Source: Streptomyces cavernicola
GTDB taxonomy: Bacteria; Actinomycetota; Actinomycetes; Streptomycetales; Streptomycetaceae
Direction of reading: 5' to 3'
Length of the DNA: 64,000 nt
Assembly (NCBI RefSeq): GCF_029968035.1
Contig: NZ_JASCIQ010000021.1
Coordinates: 81,044-145,043, forward strand
Shown here: piece after piece, positions 34,654-43,741 of the stretch
Numbering within the stretch: position 1 is the stretch's first letter
Layout of the letters: each line of letters begins with the position of its first letter
Translations under genes and position numbers: made by a program
The notes under the pieces: generated by a model
Database searches by the model: none
Seen by the model: the letters and a program-made list of their open reading frames with translations, nothing else
Told to the model about the DNA's origin: nothing

Positions 34654-35922
34654 TCACCCTCGTACGAACACGCCTATCCCGTTCGGCACCGGGCGCTCCA
34701 CCCCGCCGCTCGGATGGTTGCGCACCGTCACCGTCGGCGCGCCCGGTTCGCGGGACGCGAGGGTCGACGACCCGCCGCCGTCCAGGCTGAACGCGTCCCG
34801 CGCACCCAACTCCCGCATGAGCGCAGCGACTTCGGCGATCGTCAGACCCGTGCGGTACTCCAGGGAGCCGTCCAGGGCGAGCAGGTGGAGCCGCTGCCCG
34901 CCGTCCGACGAGCCGACCGCCGAGCGCACCGCCGACGTCAACGGATCCAGCCCCTCCAGGGGTTGACCGTCACGCAGTACGGGATAGCCCCCGACCGCGA
35001 AGCGGAACGGTACGAGCGAGTCCTCGGCCACCAGTCGATGCCGTACGTCGACCGGATCGCCCACCGCCAGCTTCCGCAGCTGCTGCGCACCCGACTCGCG
35101 GCCCACCAGGACCGTCTCGTGCGGGCCGACGGGGCCCGCCCCCGGCGTGTCCGCGGTGGCGACGACGCGCCCGGCGCGGACCGTCACCTCGTGCGTGTCC
35201 GTACTGCACGGCGCGGCGCGGTCCGTGTCCGTGCCGCAGACCGAGCGGAGCCGGGACACCGCACCCCAGTCCGAGGTGAACGCGCCGACCGAACCGACCG
35301 GCAGGGCGTACTGGTTGAGCCCGCCCAGCGGCAGCCGCTCATGCTCGGTGGTGACCGAGCCGTGCAGGTCGAGCCGGTCGAGGCGGGCGCGCCGGTCCAG
35401 GCCGACGCCGAACACGTGCGGCGTGTGCGTGCCCGGGGGCAGCGCGGGGCCGAAGCGCTGGCCGTCCGGCACGGCCGCCTTGAGCTGCCGCCCGTCCGCC
35501 ACGGCGGGGCCGACGGATGCGCCGGTCGCCTCGACGCCCGGGTGCTGGGTCTCGCTGATGTTGAAGAAATCGCCGTTCACCGCGGCCACCGCGTCCGCCG
35601 AGTTCGCCATCGAGGAGATCGTGCCGCGTGCGGCGACCGCGCCCGGGTGCAGCAGGTCTAGGCTGGTGCGCGGGTCCCGCAGATCCACGGTGACCAGGTG
35701 CGCCTGGGCCGGGCCGTGCGAGGCCTCGACGGTGAACGAGCGGTACTCGACGCCGGGGGCGACCTGTACGGCGGGGGCGTCGCCCGGTCCGTACGGCTCC
35801 GCCCTGGCGGGCGCGGCCCCGGCGAGGGTCGCGCCGACCAGGGCGGCGCAGGCGAGGGCGGTGGTGGCGGCTCTGCGCCGCCGGATCTGTCCGAACCGTA
35901 TGAGCCGAGCCGTGCGCAGCAC
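34654..35922 (-). CDS. Secreted phosphodiester glycosidase (NAGPA-domain) protein
   Basis: A 422-residue exported protein. Twin-Arg-like basic N terminus (RRRRAATTALACAALVG) with a hydrophobic core and cleavage near ARA. The NAGPA domain is shown by AVNGDFFN near the middle and the terminal FSLDGGGSSTLASR. The family is named for N-acetylglucosamine-1-phosphodiester alpha-N-acetylglucosaminidase; in streptomycetes such proteins are extracellular and poorly characterised, possibly acting on wall-linked sugars. Single-gene unit, convergent with the TetR gene. Confidence 0.88.
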   Translation of the reverse strand: MLRTARLIRFGQIRRRRAATTALACAALVGATLAGAAPARAEPYGPGDAPAVQVAPGVEYRSFTVEASHGPAQAHLVTVDLRDPRTSLDLLHPGAVAARGTISSMANSADAVAAVNGDFFNISETQHPGVEATGASVGPAVADGRQLKAAVPDGQRFGPALPPGTHTPHVFGVGLDRRARLDRLDLHGSVTTEHERLPLGGLNQYALPVGSVGAFTSDWGAVSRLRSVCGTDTDRAAPCSTDTHEVTVRAGRVVATADTPGAGPVGPHETVLVGRESGAQQLRKLAVGDPVDVRHRLVAEDSLVPFRFAVGGYPVLRDGQPLEGLDPLTSAVRSAVGSSDGGQRLHLLALDGSLEYRTGLTIAEVAALMRELGARDAFSLDGGGSSTLASREPGAPTVTVRNHPSGGVERPVPNGIGVFVRG

Positions 35923-36255
35923 AACAGACCCCCCTGAAGCGTCCCAGGACCGATCCGCTCAACTGTCCCAGTCCGTAGGGGAGTTCACCAGGGTGCGTCG
36001 CCGTGTGCCGCGACGTGGCCCTGCGCACCGCCCCGGGGCTCCGCCCCGGACCCCCGCTCCTCAAACGCCGGAGGGGCTGGTTTTCAGGGGCGCGGGGAAC
36101 TGCGCGACCAGCCACGGCGGCGCAGCAGACGAAGAACGAACCGGGGCAGGGGGCGAAGCCCCGAAGCGGGGTATGGGGGCGCAGCCCCCAGATGTCGTCC
36201 GCGAGGACTTTCGGGAAGGGGCGGGGAGGGGAAAAGGAAAAGGCCCCGCGCGCCG
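35923..36255. repeat. Intergenic region of dispersed streptomycete repeats
   Basis: Contains a reverse copy of CTCCGGCGTTTGAGGAGCGG (36052-36075), a copy of GCGCGGGGAACTGCGCGACC (36088-36115) and TTTCGGGAAGGGGCGGGGAG (36209-36233). All three recur in the 43742-44603 gap. Several short GC-rich hairpins are present and no gene is evident. Confidence 0.8.
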
Positions 36256-36612
36256 CTACCCGCCCACCACCCGCGACCGGATCAGAAACCGCACCCCCTC
36301 CGGCGCCTCAAGGGAGAACCCACTGCCGCGCCCCGGCACGACATCCACCACCAACCGCGTATGGCTCCACACCTCGTACTGACTCTTCGACATCCAGAAC
36401 CCGACAGCCTCCGGCACCCCCTCCACCCGCAGCGAGGCGAGCCGCACATCGGAGTCCCCGGTCCGGAACTCGCCCTCCGGGAAGCACATCGGCGCACTGC
36501 CGTCGCAGCAGCCGCCGGACTGGTGGAACATCAGCGGTCCGTGGTCCGCCCGCAGCCGCCGCACCAGTTCGGCGGCCGCGGGGGTCAGCTCCACGCGGGG
36601 TTCGTCAACCAT
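36256..36612 (-). CDS. DUF779 domain protein
   Basis: A 118-residue protein with LMFHQSGGCCDGSAPMCFP near residue 30 and the C-terminal GFWMSKSQYEVWSHTRLVVDVVPGRGSGFSLE, together diagnostic of DUF779. The Cys pair and third Cys suggest metal or redox chemistry, and relatives are often encoded beside NAD-dependent aldehyde dehydrogenases. No such dehydrogenase is adjacent here. Start at ATG 36612; the longer frame upstream is a low-complexity tract. Confidence 0.88.
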   Translation of the reverse strand: MVDEPRVELTPAAAELVRRLRADHGPLMFHQSGGCCDGSAPMCFPEGEFRTGDSDVRLASLRVEGVPEAVGFWMSKSQYEVWSHTRLVVDVVPGRGSGFSLEAPEGVRFLIRSRVVGG

Positions 36613-36654
36613 GCCGCCAGTGCACACCCCGGCACGTTGCAACGGGGTTGCGAG

Positions 36655-36742
36655 GCACAGCCACAGGAACAAGCACGGCCACAGGCACAAGCACAGCCAC
36701 AGGAATAACCACAAGTACAACCCCAGCCCCAGCCCCAGGGGG
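36655..36742. repeat. Degenerate 6-bp-period tract
   Basis: A run of hexamers such as CACAGG, AACAAG, CACGGC, CACAAG and CCCAGC, imperfect but in phase for about 14 units, between the DUF779 start and the secreted-protein stop. On the minus strand it would read as alternating Leu/Trp/Cys, so it is not a real gene. Confidence 0.7.
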
Positions 36743-36773
36743 CGGAGCCAACACCGCCCAGGGGTACGGGAGT

Positions 36774-37280
36774 TCAGGCGTTCGCGCGCGCCCGGCGGCG
36801 AAGGACCAGCACCGTCCCCGCGCCCGCGAGCGCCACCATGCCGACGCCGATCGCGATGTCCGTGGAGGTCGTGCCGCCCTGCGCACCGCCCAGCCCGCCC
36901 CGTACGCCGGTCGGTGTCGGCGAGCTGGTCGGGGACGCTGACGCGATGCGGATCGTGAAGGTGGACGTCGCGCCGCCGGGGCAGTCGACGTCGACGGTGT
37001 GGTTGCCGGGGGTGGCGTTCGACCGGATCGTGGCGTTGCCGGTGTAGACCCCGGCGGAGCCCTTGGAGAGCGGCACGCTGCCGGTGAACGCGTCGGACGT
37101 GGCGGTCGCCGACGAGGCGGAGCAGCCGCCGGAGAGGGAGACCACGACGGTTCCGCCCGGCCGGCCGGGGCTCGGTGTGATGGACAGGGACGGCTGCTCG
37201 TCCGCCACGGCCGCCCCGGCGACGCCGACGACGGCGAGGGAGGAGAGGGCGAGGGAGCCGAGCAGGTGTGCAGGACGCAT
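36774..37280 (-). CDS. Surface-anchored secreted protein, hypothetical
   Basis: A 168-residue protein with signal peptide (SLALSSLAVVGVAGAAVAD), an Ig-like all-beta domain (LSITPSPGRPGGTVVVSLSG ... GNHTVDVDCPGG), a Thr/Pro/Gly linker, and a C-terminal membrane helix (IAIGVGMVALAGAGTVLVL) followed by RRRARA. This is the usual design of a small streptomycete surface protein held in the membrane. Two Cys probably form a disulfide. Function unknown. Confidence 0.82.
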   Translation of the reverse strand: MRPAHLLGSLALSSLAVVGVAGAAVADEQPSLSITPSPGRPGGTVVVSLSGGCSASSATATSDAFTGSVPLSKGSAGVYTGNATIRSNATPGNHTVDVDCPGGATSTFTIRIASASPTSSPTPTGVRGGLGGAQGGTTSTDIAIGVGMVALAGAGTVLVLRRRARANA

Positions 37281-37446
37281 GTGGAACCCCACTTCCCGGC
37301 GCGGGCCGTCGTCACGGATGCGTCGGCTGCCTGACCGCGCCGCGCTCTCATGGAACGCGGCGCGCCGGTGCGTCAGCATTTCGGCCGAGGCCGCCGAACG
37401 GGCGTCGCCCGTCCGCGCCGGAGAGCGAAAGCGCTGGTCATAAGAG

Positions 37447-37477
37447 CGGGGCCGGGCGCCGCACACGCCCGGCCCCG
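37447..37477. terminator. GC-rich hairpin
   Basis: Arms CGGGGCCGGGCG and CGCCCGGCCCCG with a 7-nt loop, 12 bp perfect. It lies in the 308-bp gap between the secreted protein and hutG and has no U-tract; it probably acts as a Rho-independent-like stop, as is common in streptomycetes. Confidence 0.55.
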
Positions 37478-37527
37478 GTAGTCCGTGTGTGTGAGGGACA
37501 CCCGGACGTGAGGGAAGTGGTTGGTTG

Positions 37528-37571
37528 GGTCGCCGGGCCGCGGCTGTCCTCTGCTACGCGGCCCGGCGACC
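37528..37571 (-). terminator. Terminator downstream of hutG
   Basis: A 15-bp perfect stem (left arm GGTCGCCGGGCCGCG) with a 14-nt loop, 17 bp beyond the hutG stop. It is positioned to end the hutU-hutG transcript. Confidence 0.65.
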
Positions 37572-37588
37572 AGCTGTGGTGGAGCCCC

Positions 37589-38572
37589 TCAGGCTCCGGC
37601 GGTGAGCGCCGCGTGACGCGACGTCAGGATGCGGTGCACCAGACGGGCGCCGGCGCGGGCGGTGCGGTGGTCGACATCGAGGTCGGGGTTGAGCTCCGCC
37701 ACGTCCACGACCAGCGGCTTCCCGCTCGCCGCGATCCTGGCGCAGACCCGCTCCACGATCTCCATCTGCACGCCGTGCGCGGCCGGGGCGCTGACCCCGG
37801 GCGCCACCGCGGCGGGCAGCACGTCGAGGTCGATGCTCAGGTGCAGCACGTCACCGCTGTCGACGAACGCGTCGGTGAACGCGTCCACCTCGGCGACGTC
37901 GAGCAGCCCGCACTCGATGTCCCGCAGGTAGCGCACGCCGAGCGAGTCCGCCGTACGGAACAGGTGCTCGGTGTTGCTCGGCTGACTCACGCCCAGAACC
38001 TGGTAGTTGAGCCGCCGGCCGAGCTCCTCCTCGCCCCGCGCCATCTGCAGGAACGGCGTTCCCGAGCTGGGCCGGACGTCGTCGCGCAGGTCGAAGTGCG
38101 CATCGAGGTTGAGCACGGCGAGCCGTCCGCCGGACCGTACGACGGCGCTGTCGCGCAGCCCGAGGTACGTGCCGTACGCCACCTCGTGGCCGCCGCCGAG
38201 GACGATCACGGGGGAGTCGCTGTCGAGCAGCGCGGCCACGGCGTCGCCGAGGCGGCGGTGGCCCGACTCCAGGTCCTCGTCGGCGACTTGGACGTCACCG
38301 GCGTCGAGGGCGGTGAGCCGCGTCGGGAGCGCCATCGAGGCGAGGGCGGCGCGCAGCTCGCGCGGACCGTTCGCCGCGCCCTGGCGACCCTTGTTGCGGC
38401 GTACGCCCTCGTCGCTGCGGAAGCCGACGAACGCGGCGTCCCACGGGCCGGGCCTGTCGGCCTCGGTCGTGACGACGTGGTGCCAGCGCAGGTGGGCGTC
38501 ACCGGGACCGTCGTCCCGGCCGCGCCAGGGCTGCGCGGCCGAGTCGACGGGAACAGCGAGGGAGGTGCTCAC
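37589..38572 (-). CDS. hutG: Formimidoylglutamase (arginase family)
   Basis: A 327-residue ureohydrolase. The Mn-binding motifs are GGGHEVAYGTY, LNLDAHFDLRD and LSIDLDVLP, in order. With hutU directly upstream (GTG 38572 overlaps the hutU stop as GTGA), the role is hydrolysis of N-formimino-L-glutamate to glutamate and formamide, the last step of histidine breakdown. Agmatinase is the main alternative, disfavoured by context. Confidence 0.9.
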   Translation of the reverse strand: MSTSLAVPVDSAAQPWRGRDDGPGDAHLRWHHVVTTEADRPGPWDAAFVGFRSDEGVRRNKGRQGAANGPRELRAALASMALPTRLTALDAGDVQVADEDLESGHRRLGDAVAALLDSDSPVIVLGGGHEVAYGTYLGLRDSAVVRSGGRLAVLNLDAHFDLRDDVRPSSGTPFLQMARGEEELGRRLNYQVLGVSQPSNTEHLFRTADSLGVRYLRDIECGLLDVAEVDAFTDAFVDSGDVLHLSIDLDVLPAAVAPGVSAPAAHGVQMEIVERVCARIAASGKPLVVDVAELNPDLDVDHRTARAGARLVHRILTSRHAALTAGA

Positions 38573-40245
38573 TTGGCGTCGCCCTCGGCCATCGGGACGC
38601 GCACGCCGCGCTCGCGGGCCACGTCGCTCGCGTGGTCGTAACCGGCGTCGACGTGCCGGATGACGCCCATGCCCGGGTCGTTGGTGAGGACGCGGGACAG
38701 CTTCTGCGCGGCCAGCTCGGTGCCGTCGGCGATGCAGACCTGGCCGGCGTGGATGGAGCGGCCCATGCCGACGCCGCCGCCGTGGTGGATCGAGACCCAG
38801 GAGGCGCCCGACGAGGTGTTGACGAGGGCGTTGAGCAGCGGCCAGTCGGCGATCGCGTCGGAGCCGTCGAGCATGGCCTCGGTCTCGCGGTACGGGGACG
38901 CGACGGAGCCGGAGTCCAGGTGGTCGCGGCCGATAGCGACGGGGGCGGACAGCTCGCCGTTGGCGACCATCTCGTTGAACTTCAGGCCGGCGCGGTGGCG
39001 CTCGCCGTAGCCGAGCCAGCAGATACGGGCCGGCAGGCCCTCGAAGGAGACGCGCTCGGCGGCCATGTCCAGCCAGCGGTGCAGGTGCTTGTTCTCCGGG
39101 AACAGCTCCTTGATCGCCTTGTCGGTGGCCTCGATGTCCTTGGGGTCGCCGGACAGGGCGGCCCAGCGGAACGGGCCGAGGCCCTCCTCGAACAGCGGGC
39201 GGATGTGCGCCGGGACGAAGCCGGGGAAGTCGAAGGCGCGGTCGTAGCCGGCCTTGCGGGCCTCGTCGCGGATCGAGTTGCCGTAGTCGAAGACCTCGGC
39301 GCCGGCGTCCAGGAAGCCGACCATCGCCTCGACGTGCAGCCGCATCGACTGGCGGGACTTCTCCGTGAAACCGGCCGGGTCGGCCTCGCGCTCCTTGTCC
39401 CAGTCCTCGACCGAGATCCCGACGGGCAGGTAGGCCAGCGGGTCGTGGGCGGAGGTCTGGTCGGTGACGATGTCGATCGGGGCCTTGCGCTGCAGCAGCT
39501 CCGGGAAGATCTCCGCGGCGTTGCCGACGACGCCGATGGACAGGCCGCGGCGCTCGTCGCGGGCCTTGACCGCCAGCTCCAGGGCGTGGTCCAGGTTGTC
39601 GGCCTTGACGTCCAGGTAGCGGGTGCCGATGCGGCGGTCGATGCGGGTCTCGTCGACGTCGACGCAGATCGCGACACCGTCGTTCATCGTCACGGCCAGC
39701 GGCTGCGCGCCGCCCATGCCGCCGACGCCGGCGGTGAGGGTGATGGTGCCGGCGAGGGTGCCGTCGAACTTCTTGCGGGCGACCGCGCCGAAGGTCTCGT
39801 AGGTGCCCTGGAGGATGCCCTGGCTGCCGATGTAGATCCACGAACCGGCGGTCATCTGGCCGTACATGGTGAGGCCGCGGGCCTCCAGGGAGCGGAACTC
39901 CTCCCAGCTCGCCCAGTCGCCGACCAGGTTGGAGTTGGCGATGAGCACGCGCGGCGCCCACTCGCTGGTGCGCATGACGCCGACCGGCTTGCCGGACTGC
40001 ACGAGCATCGTCTCGTCGTCCTTGAGCGTCTTCAGGGTGCGGACGATCGCGTCGTACGCCTCCCAGTTGCGGGCGGCCTTGCCGGTGCCGCCGTAGACCA
40101 CGAGGTCCTCGGGGTGCTCGGCGACCTCCGGGTCGAGGTTGTTCATGAGCATGCGCAGGGCGCCCTCCTGCTGCCAGCCGAGGCAGGTGAGTTCGCTGCC
40201 GCGGGGTGCGCGGATCTGGCGGGCATCGGGGGAAACGCCGGTCAT
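38569..40245 (-). CDS. hutU: Urocanate hydratase
   Basis: A 558-residue urocanase, full length. Motifs include ELTCLGWQQEGALRMLMNNL at the N terminus, the NAD-binding GVGGMGGAQPLA, GNSIRDEARKAGY, the conserved Cys region ARICWLGYGERHRAG, and VSIHHGGGVGMGRSIHAG. It converts urocanate to imidazolonepropionate with NAD as an electrophile. It is followed by hutG in a two-gene transcript and is divergent from the GntR-type gene. An 18-bp palindrome lies 162 bp upstream (40407-40424). Confidence 0.96.
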   Translation of the reverse strand: MTGVSPDARQIRAPRGSELTCLGWQQEGALRMLMNNLDPEVAEHPEDLVVYGGTGKAARNWEAYDAIVRTLKTLKDDETMLVQSGKPVGVMRTSEWAPRVLIANSNLVGDWASWEEFRSLEARGLTMYGQMTAGSWIYIGSQGILQGTYETFGAVARKKFDGTLAGTITLTAGVGGMGGAQPLAVTMNDGVAICVDVDETRIDRRIGTRYLDVKADNLDHALELAVKARDERRGLSIGVVGNAAEIFPELLQRKAPIDIVTDQTSAHDPLAYLPVGISVEDWDKEREADPAGFTEKSRQSMRLHVEAMVGFLDAGAEVFDYGNSIRDEARKAGYDRAFDFPGFVPAHIRPLFEEGLGPFRWAALSGDPKDIEATDKAIKELFPENKHLHRWLDMAAERVSFEGLPARICWLGYGERHRAGLKFNEMVANGELSAPVAIGRDHLDSGSVASPYRETEAMLDGSDAIADWPLLNALVNTSSGASWVSIHHGGGVGMGRSIHAGQVCIADGTELAAQKLSRVLTNDPGMGVIRHVDAGYDHASDVARERGVRVPMAEGDAK

Positions 40246-40406
40246 GTTCTCTCCAGGTTGCTTACGGAGGTGCTGCGGAGGTGCTGATGAGGGGCGCGGG
40301 CACGTGCCGGCACGCCGGTATGTCGGTACGCGGCTGCTTGCGGCACGAGGCCCGCTTGCTCCATGACAGGCCGAGCGCAAGCCCCGATCCAGCGAACGGG
40401 CGCGAA

Positions 40407-40424
40407 GTTCTCGGATCCGAGAAC
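40407..40424. promoter_or_regulatory. Palindrome between hutU and gntR (hut site 1)
   Basis: GTTCTCGGATCCGAGAAC, a perfect 18-bp palindrome. Its core TCTCGGATCCGAGA shares the pattern TCT-S-GGAT-N-C-S-AGA with sites before hutH and the second iclR gene. Confidence 0.7.
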
Positions 40425-40561
40425 GCCTTCCGTCGCGCGGGCTCTCCCGTAGCGGCTCCGAGGCCTTGCTCCAGGCGGCCTGAGCTGGAAAAGCCCGCTC
40501 GCCTAGACTTCCGGTGAATCTTCGGGAAAGCGGCACGTCGGACCGATGGGGGACGAGGACG

Positions 40562-41326
40562 GTGGACGGCTTGGTCGTGAGTGCGGATCAGATCGCCAGG
40601 CTCTACGCGGAGCAGGAGCCGGGCTCTGCCCCCGCCTATCAGCGGGTCAAGGACCTGGTGGCGGGGGAGATCGCGGGCGGGCGCTGGCGCGAGGGCGAGG
40701 CGCTGCCCTCGGAGAACCAGTTCGTGGAGTCCCTCGGCCTGTCCCGGATGACGGTCAACCGCGCCCTGCGCGAGCTGAGCGCCGAGGGCCTGCTGCGCCG
40801 CGTGATGGGCGTGGGCACGTTCGTGGGGCGCCGCAAGAGCAGCTCGGCCCTGGTCGAGGTGCACAACATCGCCGACGAGATCAAGGGCCGGGGCCACGAG
40901 CACACCGCGCGGGTGCTGTCCCTGCGCGAGGAGCTGCCGGACCCGGAGGTCAGCGCCCAGCTGGGGCTCGACGGGCGGCGCAGCGCGTTCCGCTCCCGGG
41001 TGGTGCACCTGGAGGACGGCGCCCCGGTCCAGCTGGAGGACCGCTTCGTGCACCCGGACTTCGCGCCGGGCTATCTGGAGCAGGACTTCACGGCCGGGAC
41101 GCCGTACGCGTTCCTGTCCGAGGTCGCGCCGCTGGGCCGGGGCGAGCACATCGTGGAGGCGGTGCTTCCGTCGGCCGAGGAGTGCGAGATCCTCGGCATC
41201 GGTCCGTCCGAGCCCTGCCTGCTCATCCATCGCCGCACCTGGTCGGGGGAGGCGGCGGTCAGCGTGGCCCGGCTGATGCACCCCGGTTCGCGCTACCGCC
41301 TTGAGGGGTCGTTCGACGCGCACTGA
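40562..41326 (+). CDS. GntR/HutC-type transcriptional regulator
   Basis: About 254 residues with an N-terminal GntR winged helix (WREGEALPSENQFVESLGLS, then RMTVNRALRELSAEGLLRR) and a C-terminal UTRA ligand domain (SAFRSRVVHLEDGAPVQLED ... FLSEVAPLGRGEHIVEAVLP). The HutC subfamily senses urocanate or related ligands. GTG 40562 is the favoured start (GGACGAGGA upstream); frames reach 40514. It is divergent from hutU and likely co-regulates it, and its 3' end overlaps the convergent IclR gene by 68 bp. Confidence 0.9.
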   Translation: MDGLVVSADQIARLYAEQEPGSAPAYQRVKDLVAGEIAGGRWREGEALPSENQFVESLGLSRMTVNRALRELSAEGLLRRVMGVGTFVGRRKSSSALVEVHNIADEIKGRGHEHTARVLSLREELPDPEVSAQLGLDGRRSAFRSRVVHLEDGAPVQLEDRFVHPDFAPGYLEQDFTAGTPYAFLSEVAPLGRGEHIVEAVLPSAEECEILGIGPSEPCLLIHRRTWSGEAAVSVARLMHPGSRYRLEGSFDAH

Positions 41327-42140
41327 GCCGCGTACCCGTCGCGGGTCGGCGGCCGGACATCGCGGCCGTGAGCCGGGTCGCGGCGTGCTCCAGGACCTCG
41401 CGCACCTCGTCCGGCGAGTGCTTGCTGTAGTGCCGCTGCCAGGTGGAGCTGAGCGCGGCGACGGGCCGTTCGTTGTGGTCGAACGCGGCGACGCCGAGCG
41501 ACCTGAACCCCTCCGAGACCAGCTCGACCTCCTCCGACCAGCCGCGCTCCCGGTCGGTGGCGAGCAGGTCGATCAGCTCGGCGAGCGAGCGCGGCCCCTT
41601 GCCCGTACGCGTGATCAGGTTCGACTGGCGCGGGAAGAGGGCGCGCAGCTGGGCCGGCGAGGAGTGCGCGAGGACGGCCCGGCCGTTGGCCGTGAGGTGG
41701 GCGGGGAGCCGTACGCCGACGTCGGTCACGAGCGCCAGGTCAGCCTCGCCGGAACGGCCCGACGGCGGGCGCTCCTTGAGCAGGTACACCGTCTCCGCGC
41801 CGTGCACGATGCCCAGGTGCACGGTCTGCCCGAGCCGTGCGGCGGCGCTGCGCAGGATGGGATGCGCGAGCCGCTCCAGGGGCTCGTGCCGCAGATAGGC
41901 CGAGCCGATCTCGAAGGACGCGACCCCGAGCCCGTACGCCTGCTCCTTGGGCAGGTACGTGACGAAGCCGCGATCCACCAGGACGGTGAGGATGTGGTAC
42001 GCCGACGAGCGGGGGATGCCGAGCTCGCGCGCGAGGGCCGCGGCCTGCACCGGGCCGGAGCGTCCGGCGAGATGCAGCAGAATGTCCAAAGCGCGCCCGA
42101 CGGCGGGCGAGGCGCTCGACGTCGTATCCCGTTCACTCAC
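41259..42140 (-). CDS. IclR family transcriptional regulator
   Basis: A 293-residue IclR protein. HTH with ALARELGIPRSSAYHILTVLVDRG, then the effector domain with LGIVHGAETVYLL, RLPAHLTANGRAVLA and a C-terminal EGFRSLGVAAFDHNERPVAALS. GTG 42140 is chosen because AGAGGTGG precedes it. It is divergent from the amino-acid permease, with a strong palindrome (42158-42185) between them, so it should control that transporter. Confidence 0.92.
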   Translation of the reverse strand: MSERDTTSSASPAVGRALDILLHLAGRSGPVQAAALARELGIPRSSAYHILTVLVDRGFVTYLPKEQAYGLGVASFEIGSAYLRHEPLERLAHPILRSAAARLGQTVHLGIVHGAETVYLLKERPPSGRSGEADLALVTDVGVRLPAHLTANGRAVLAHSSPAQLRALFPRQSNLITRTGKGPRSLAELIDLLATDRERGWSEEVELVSEGFRSLGVAAFDHNERPVAALSSTWQRHYSKHSPDEVREVLEHAATRLTAAMSGRRPATGTRLSARRTTPQGGSANRGASAGPR

Positions 42141-42157
42141 TGGTCCACCTCTTGACG

Positions 42158-42185
42158 CCCTTGTATATACAGGCATATACAAGGG
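42158..42185. promoter_or_regulatory. IclR operator before the permease
   Basis: Perfect 11-bp arms CCCTTGTATAT and ATATACAAGGG with the spacer ACAGGC. It starts 17 bp beyond the IclR start codon and lies 126 bp before the permease start, in the divergent promoter region. Confidence 0.75.
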
Positions 42186-42310
42186 CCTTCGCTATTGCGA
42201 TCCGTCATTGCGGGATGCGCTGGAGGCCGCCGAGTCCGGCCCGCCCATGATTCAACGCCACCAACCCCGCCACCTCGTCCGGAACACGGTCGTTCCAAGG
42301 AGGCAGTTTC

Positions 42311-43741
42311 TTGACCACCGACACCTCGTCGTCCCTGCAGCGCGGGCTCAAGTCCCGGCACATACGCTTCATCGCCCTGGGCTCCGCCATCGGAACCGGT
42401 CTCTTCTACGGCTCATCGGAGTCGATCAAGGCGGCCGGACCCGGTGTCCTCCTGGCCTACCTGATCGGTGGCGCCGCGGTCTTCCTCGTGCTGCGCTCGC
42501 TGGGCGAGATGGCGGTGAGCAGTCCGTGCGCCGGATCGTTCGGCGAATATGCAACAAAATACCTCGGTCGGCTGCCCGGCTTCCTCACGGGCTGGACGTA
42601 CGCCCTGGAGATGATCGTCGTCTGTCTGGCCGACATCACCGCCCTCGGGCTCTACATGGGCTTCTGGTTCCCGGACGTGCCCCGCTGGATCTGGCTGCTC
42701 GCGGCCGTCGCCGTCATCGGCGTCATGAACCTGTTCAGCGTGAAGGTCTTCGGTGAGCTGGAGTTCTGGCTCTCCTTCGCCAAGGTCGTCGCCATCGTCG
42801 CGATGATCCTCGGCGGTCTCGCCATCCTCGTCTTCGGCATCGGCGGCGACAACGGCGCCAGCATCTCCAACCTGTGGAGCCACGGCGGCTTCCTGCCCAA
42901 CGGCGTGCAGGGCCTGGTGCTCTCCTTCGCCGTGGTGATGTTCGCCTTCGGCGGCACCGAGATCATCGGCGTCACGGCCGGTGAGGCCCAGGACCCGGAG
43001 AAGACGATCCCGAAGGCCGTCAACTCCATCCCCGTGCGCATCATCCTGTTCTACGTCCTGACGCTCGCCGTGCTGATGTCGCTCGACCCGTGGAAGCACA
43101 TCGGCGCCGAGGGCAGCCCGTTCGTGGAGATCTTCGCCGGGCTCGGCGTCACCGCCGCCGCCGGCGTGCTGAACCTCGTCGTGATCATCGCGGCGCTCTC
43201 CGCCATCAACAGCGACATCTTCGCCGCCGGCCGGATCATGTACGGCATGGCCGAGCGCGGCCAGGCCCCCAAGGTCATGCGCAAGGTCTCCGCCAACGGC
43301 GTGCCCACGATGACCGTCGGCATCATGATCGGCTCCCTGCTCCTCGGCGTGGTGCTCAACTACCTGATGCCCGAGCGGATCTTCCTCGTCATCGCCTCGA
43401 TCGCGACCTTCGCGACCGTCTGGGTCTGGCTGATGATCCTGCTCTCGCAGGTCGCCGCCCGCCGCAGGATGACCCCGCAGGAGGTCGCGGAGCTCAAGTA
43501 CCCGGCCCCGTTCTGGCCGTACGGGCAGATCATCACCATCGTCTTCATGGCCGGTGTGGTCGTGCTCCTCGGCTTCTCCGAGGACAGCCGGATCGCCCTG
43601 ATCGTCGGCGGCGTGTGGCTGGCCCTGATGACCACAGTGTTCTACCTGTTCGTACGGCCCGGCCTGCGGAAGGCGGACGCGGCGGCGGCCTCGGTGGAGG
43701 CTGAGGTTCCCGAGCCGGTGGAGGCTGGGGCCCGGAGCTAG
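42311..43741 (+). CDS. APC-family amino-acid permease (probable histidine uptake)
   Basis: A 476-residue amino-acid permease with about 12 helices. The family signature is IALGSAIGTGLFYGSSESIKAAGPG (helix 1), with SLGEMAV in helix 2 and FGGTEIIGVTAGEAQDPEKTIPKAV in the centre. It begins with TTG at 42311, supported by a perfect AAGGAGG seven bases upstream. Its place in the hut region between hutU and hutH suggests histidine or proline/histidine import (HutT-like); substrate not provable. Probably controlled by the divergent IclR gene. Confidence 0.9.
   Translation: MTTDTSSSLQRGLKSRHIRFIALGSAIGTGLFYGSSESIKAAGPGVLLAYLIGGAAVFLVLRSLGEMAVSSPCAGSFGEYATKYLGRLPGFLTGWTYALEMIVVCLADITALGLYMGFWFPDVPRWIWLLAAVAVIGVMNLFSVKVFGELEFWLSFAKVVAIVAMILGGLAILVFGIGGDNGASISNLWSHGGFLPNGVQGLVLSFAVVMFAFGGTEIIGVTAGEAQDPEKTIPKAVNSIPVRIILFYVLTLAVLMSLDPWKHIGAEGSPFVEIFAGLGVTAAAGVLNLVVIIAALSAINSDIFAAGRIMYGMAERGQAPKVMRKVSANGVPTMTVGIMIGSLLLGVVLNYLMPERIFLVIASIATFATVWVWLMILLSQVAARRRMTPQEVAELKYPAPFWPYGQIITIVFMAGVVVLLGFSEDSRIALIVGGVWLALMTTVFYLFVRPGLRKADAAAASVEAEVPEPVEAGARS

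Noticed and set aside
36613..36720. N-terminal extension of the DUF779 frame rich in Leu/Trp/Cys
   Set aside because: It is the translation of a 6-bp-period tract; the DUF779 protein starts at 36612 with normal homology.
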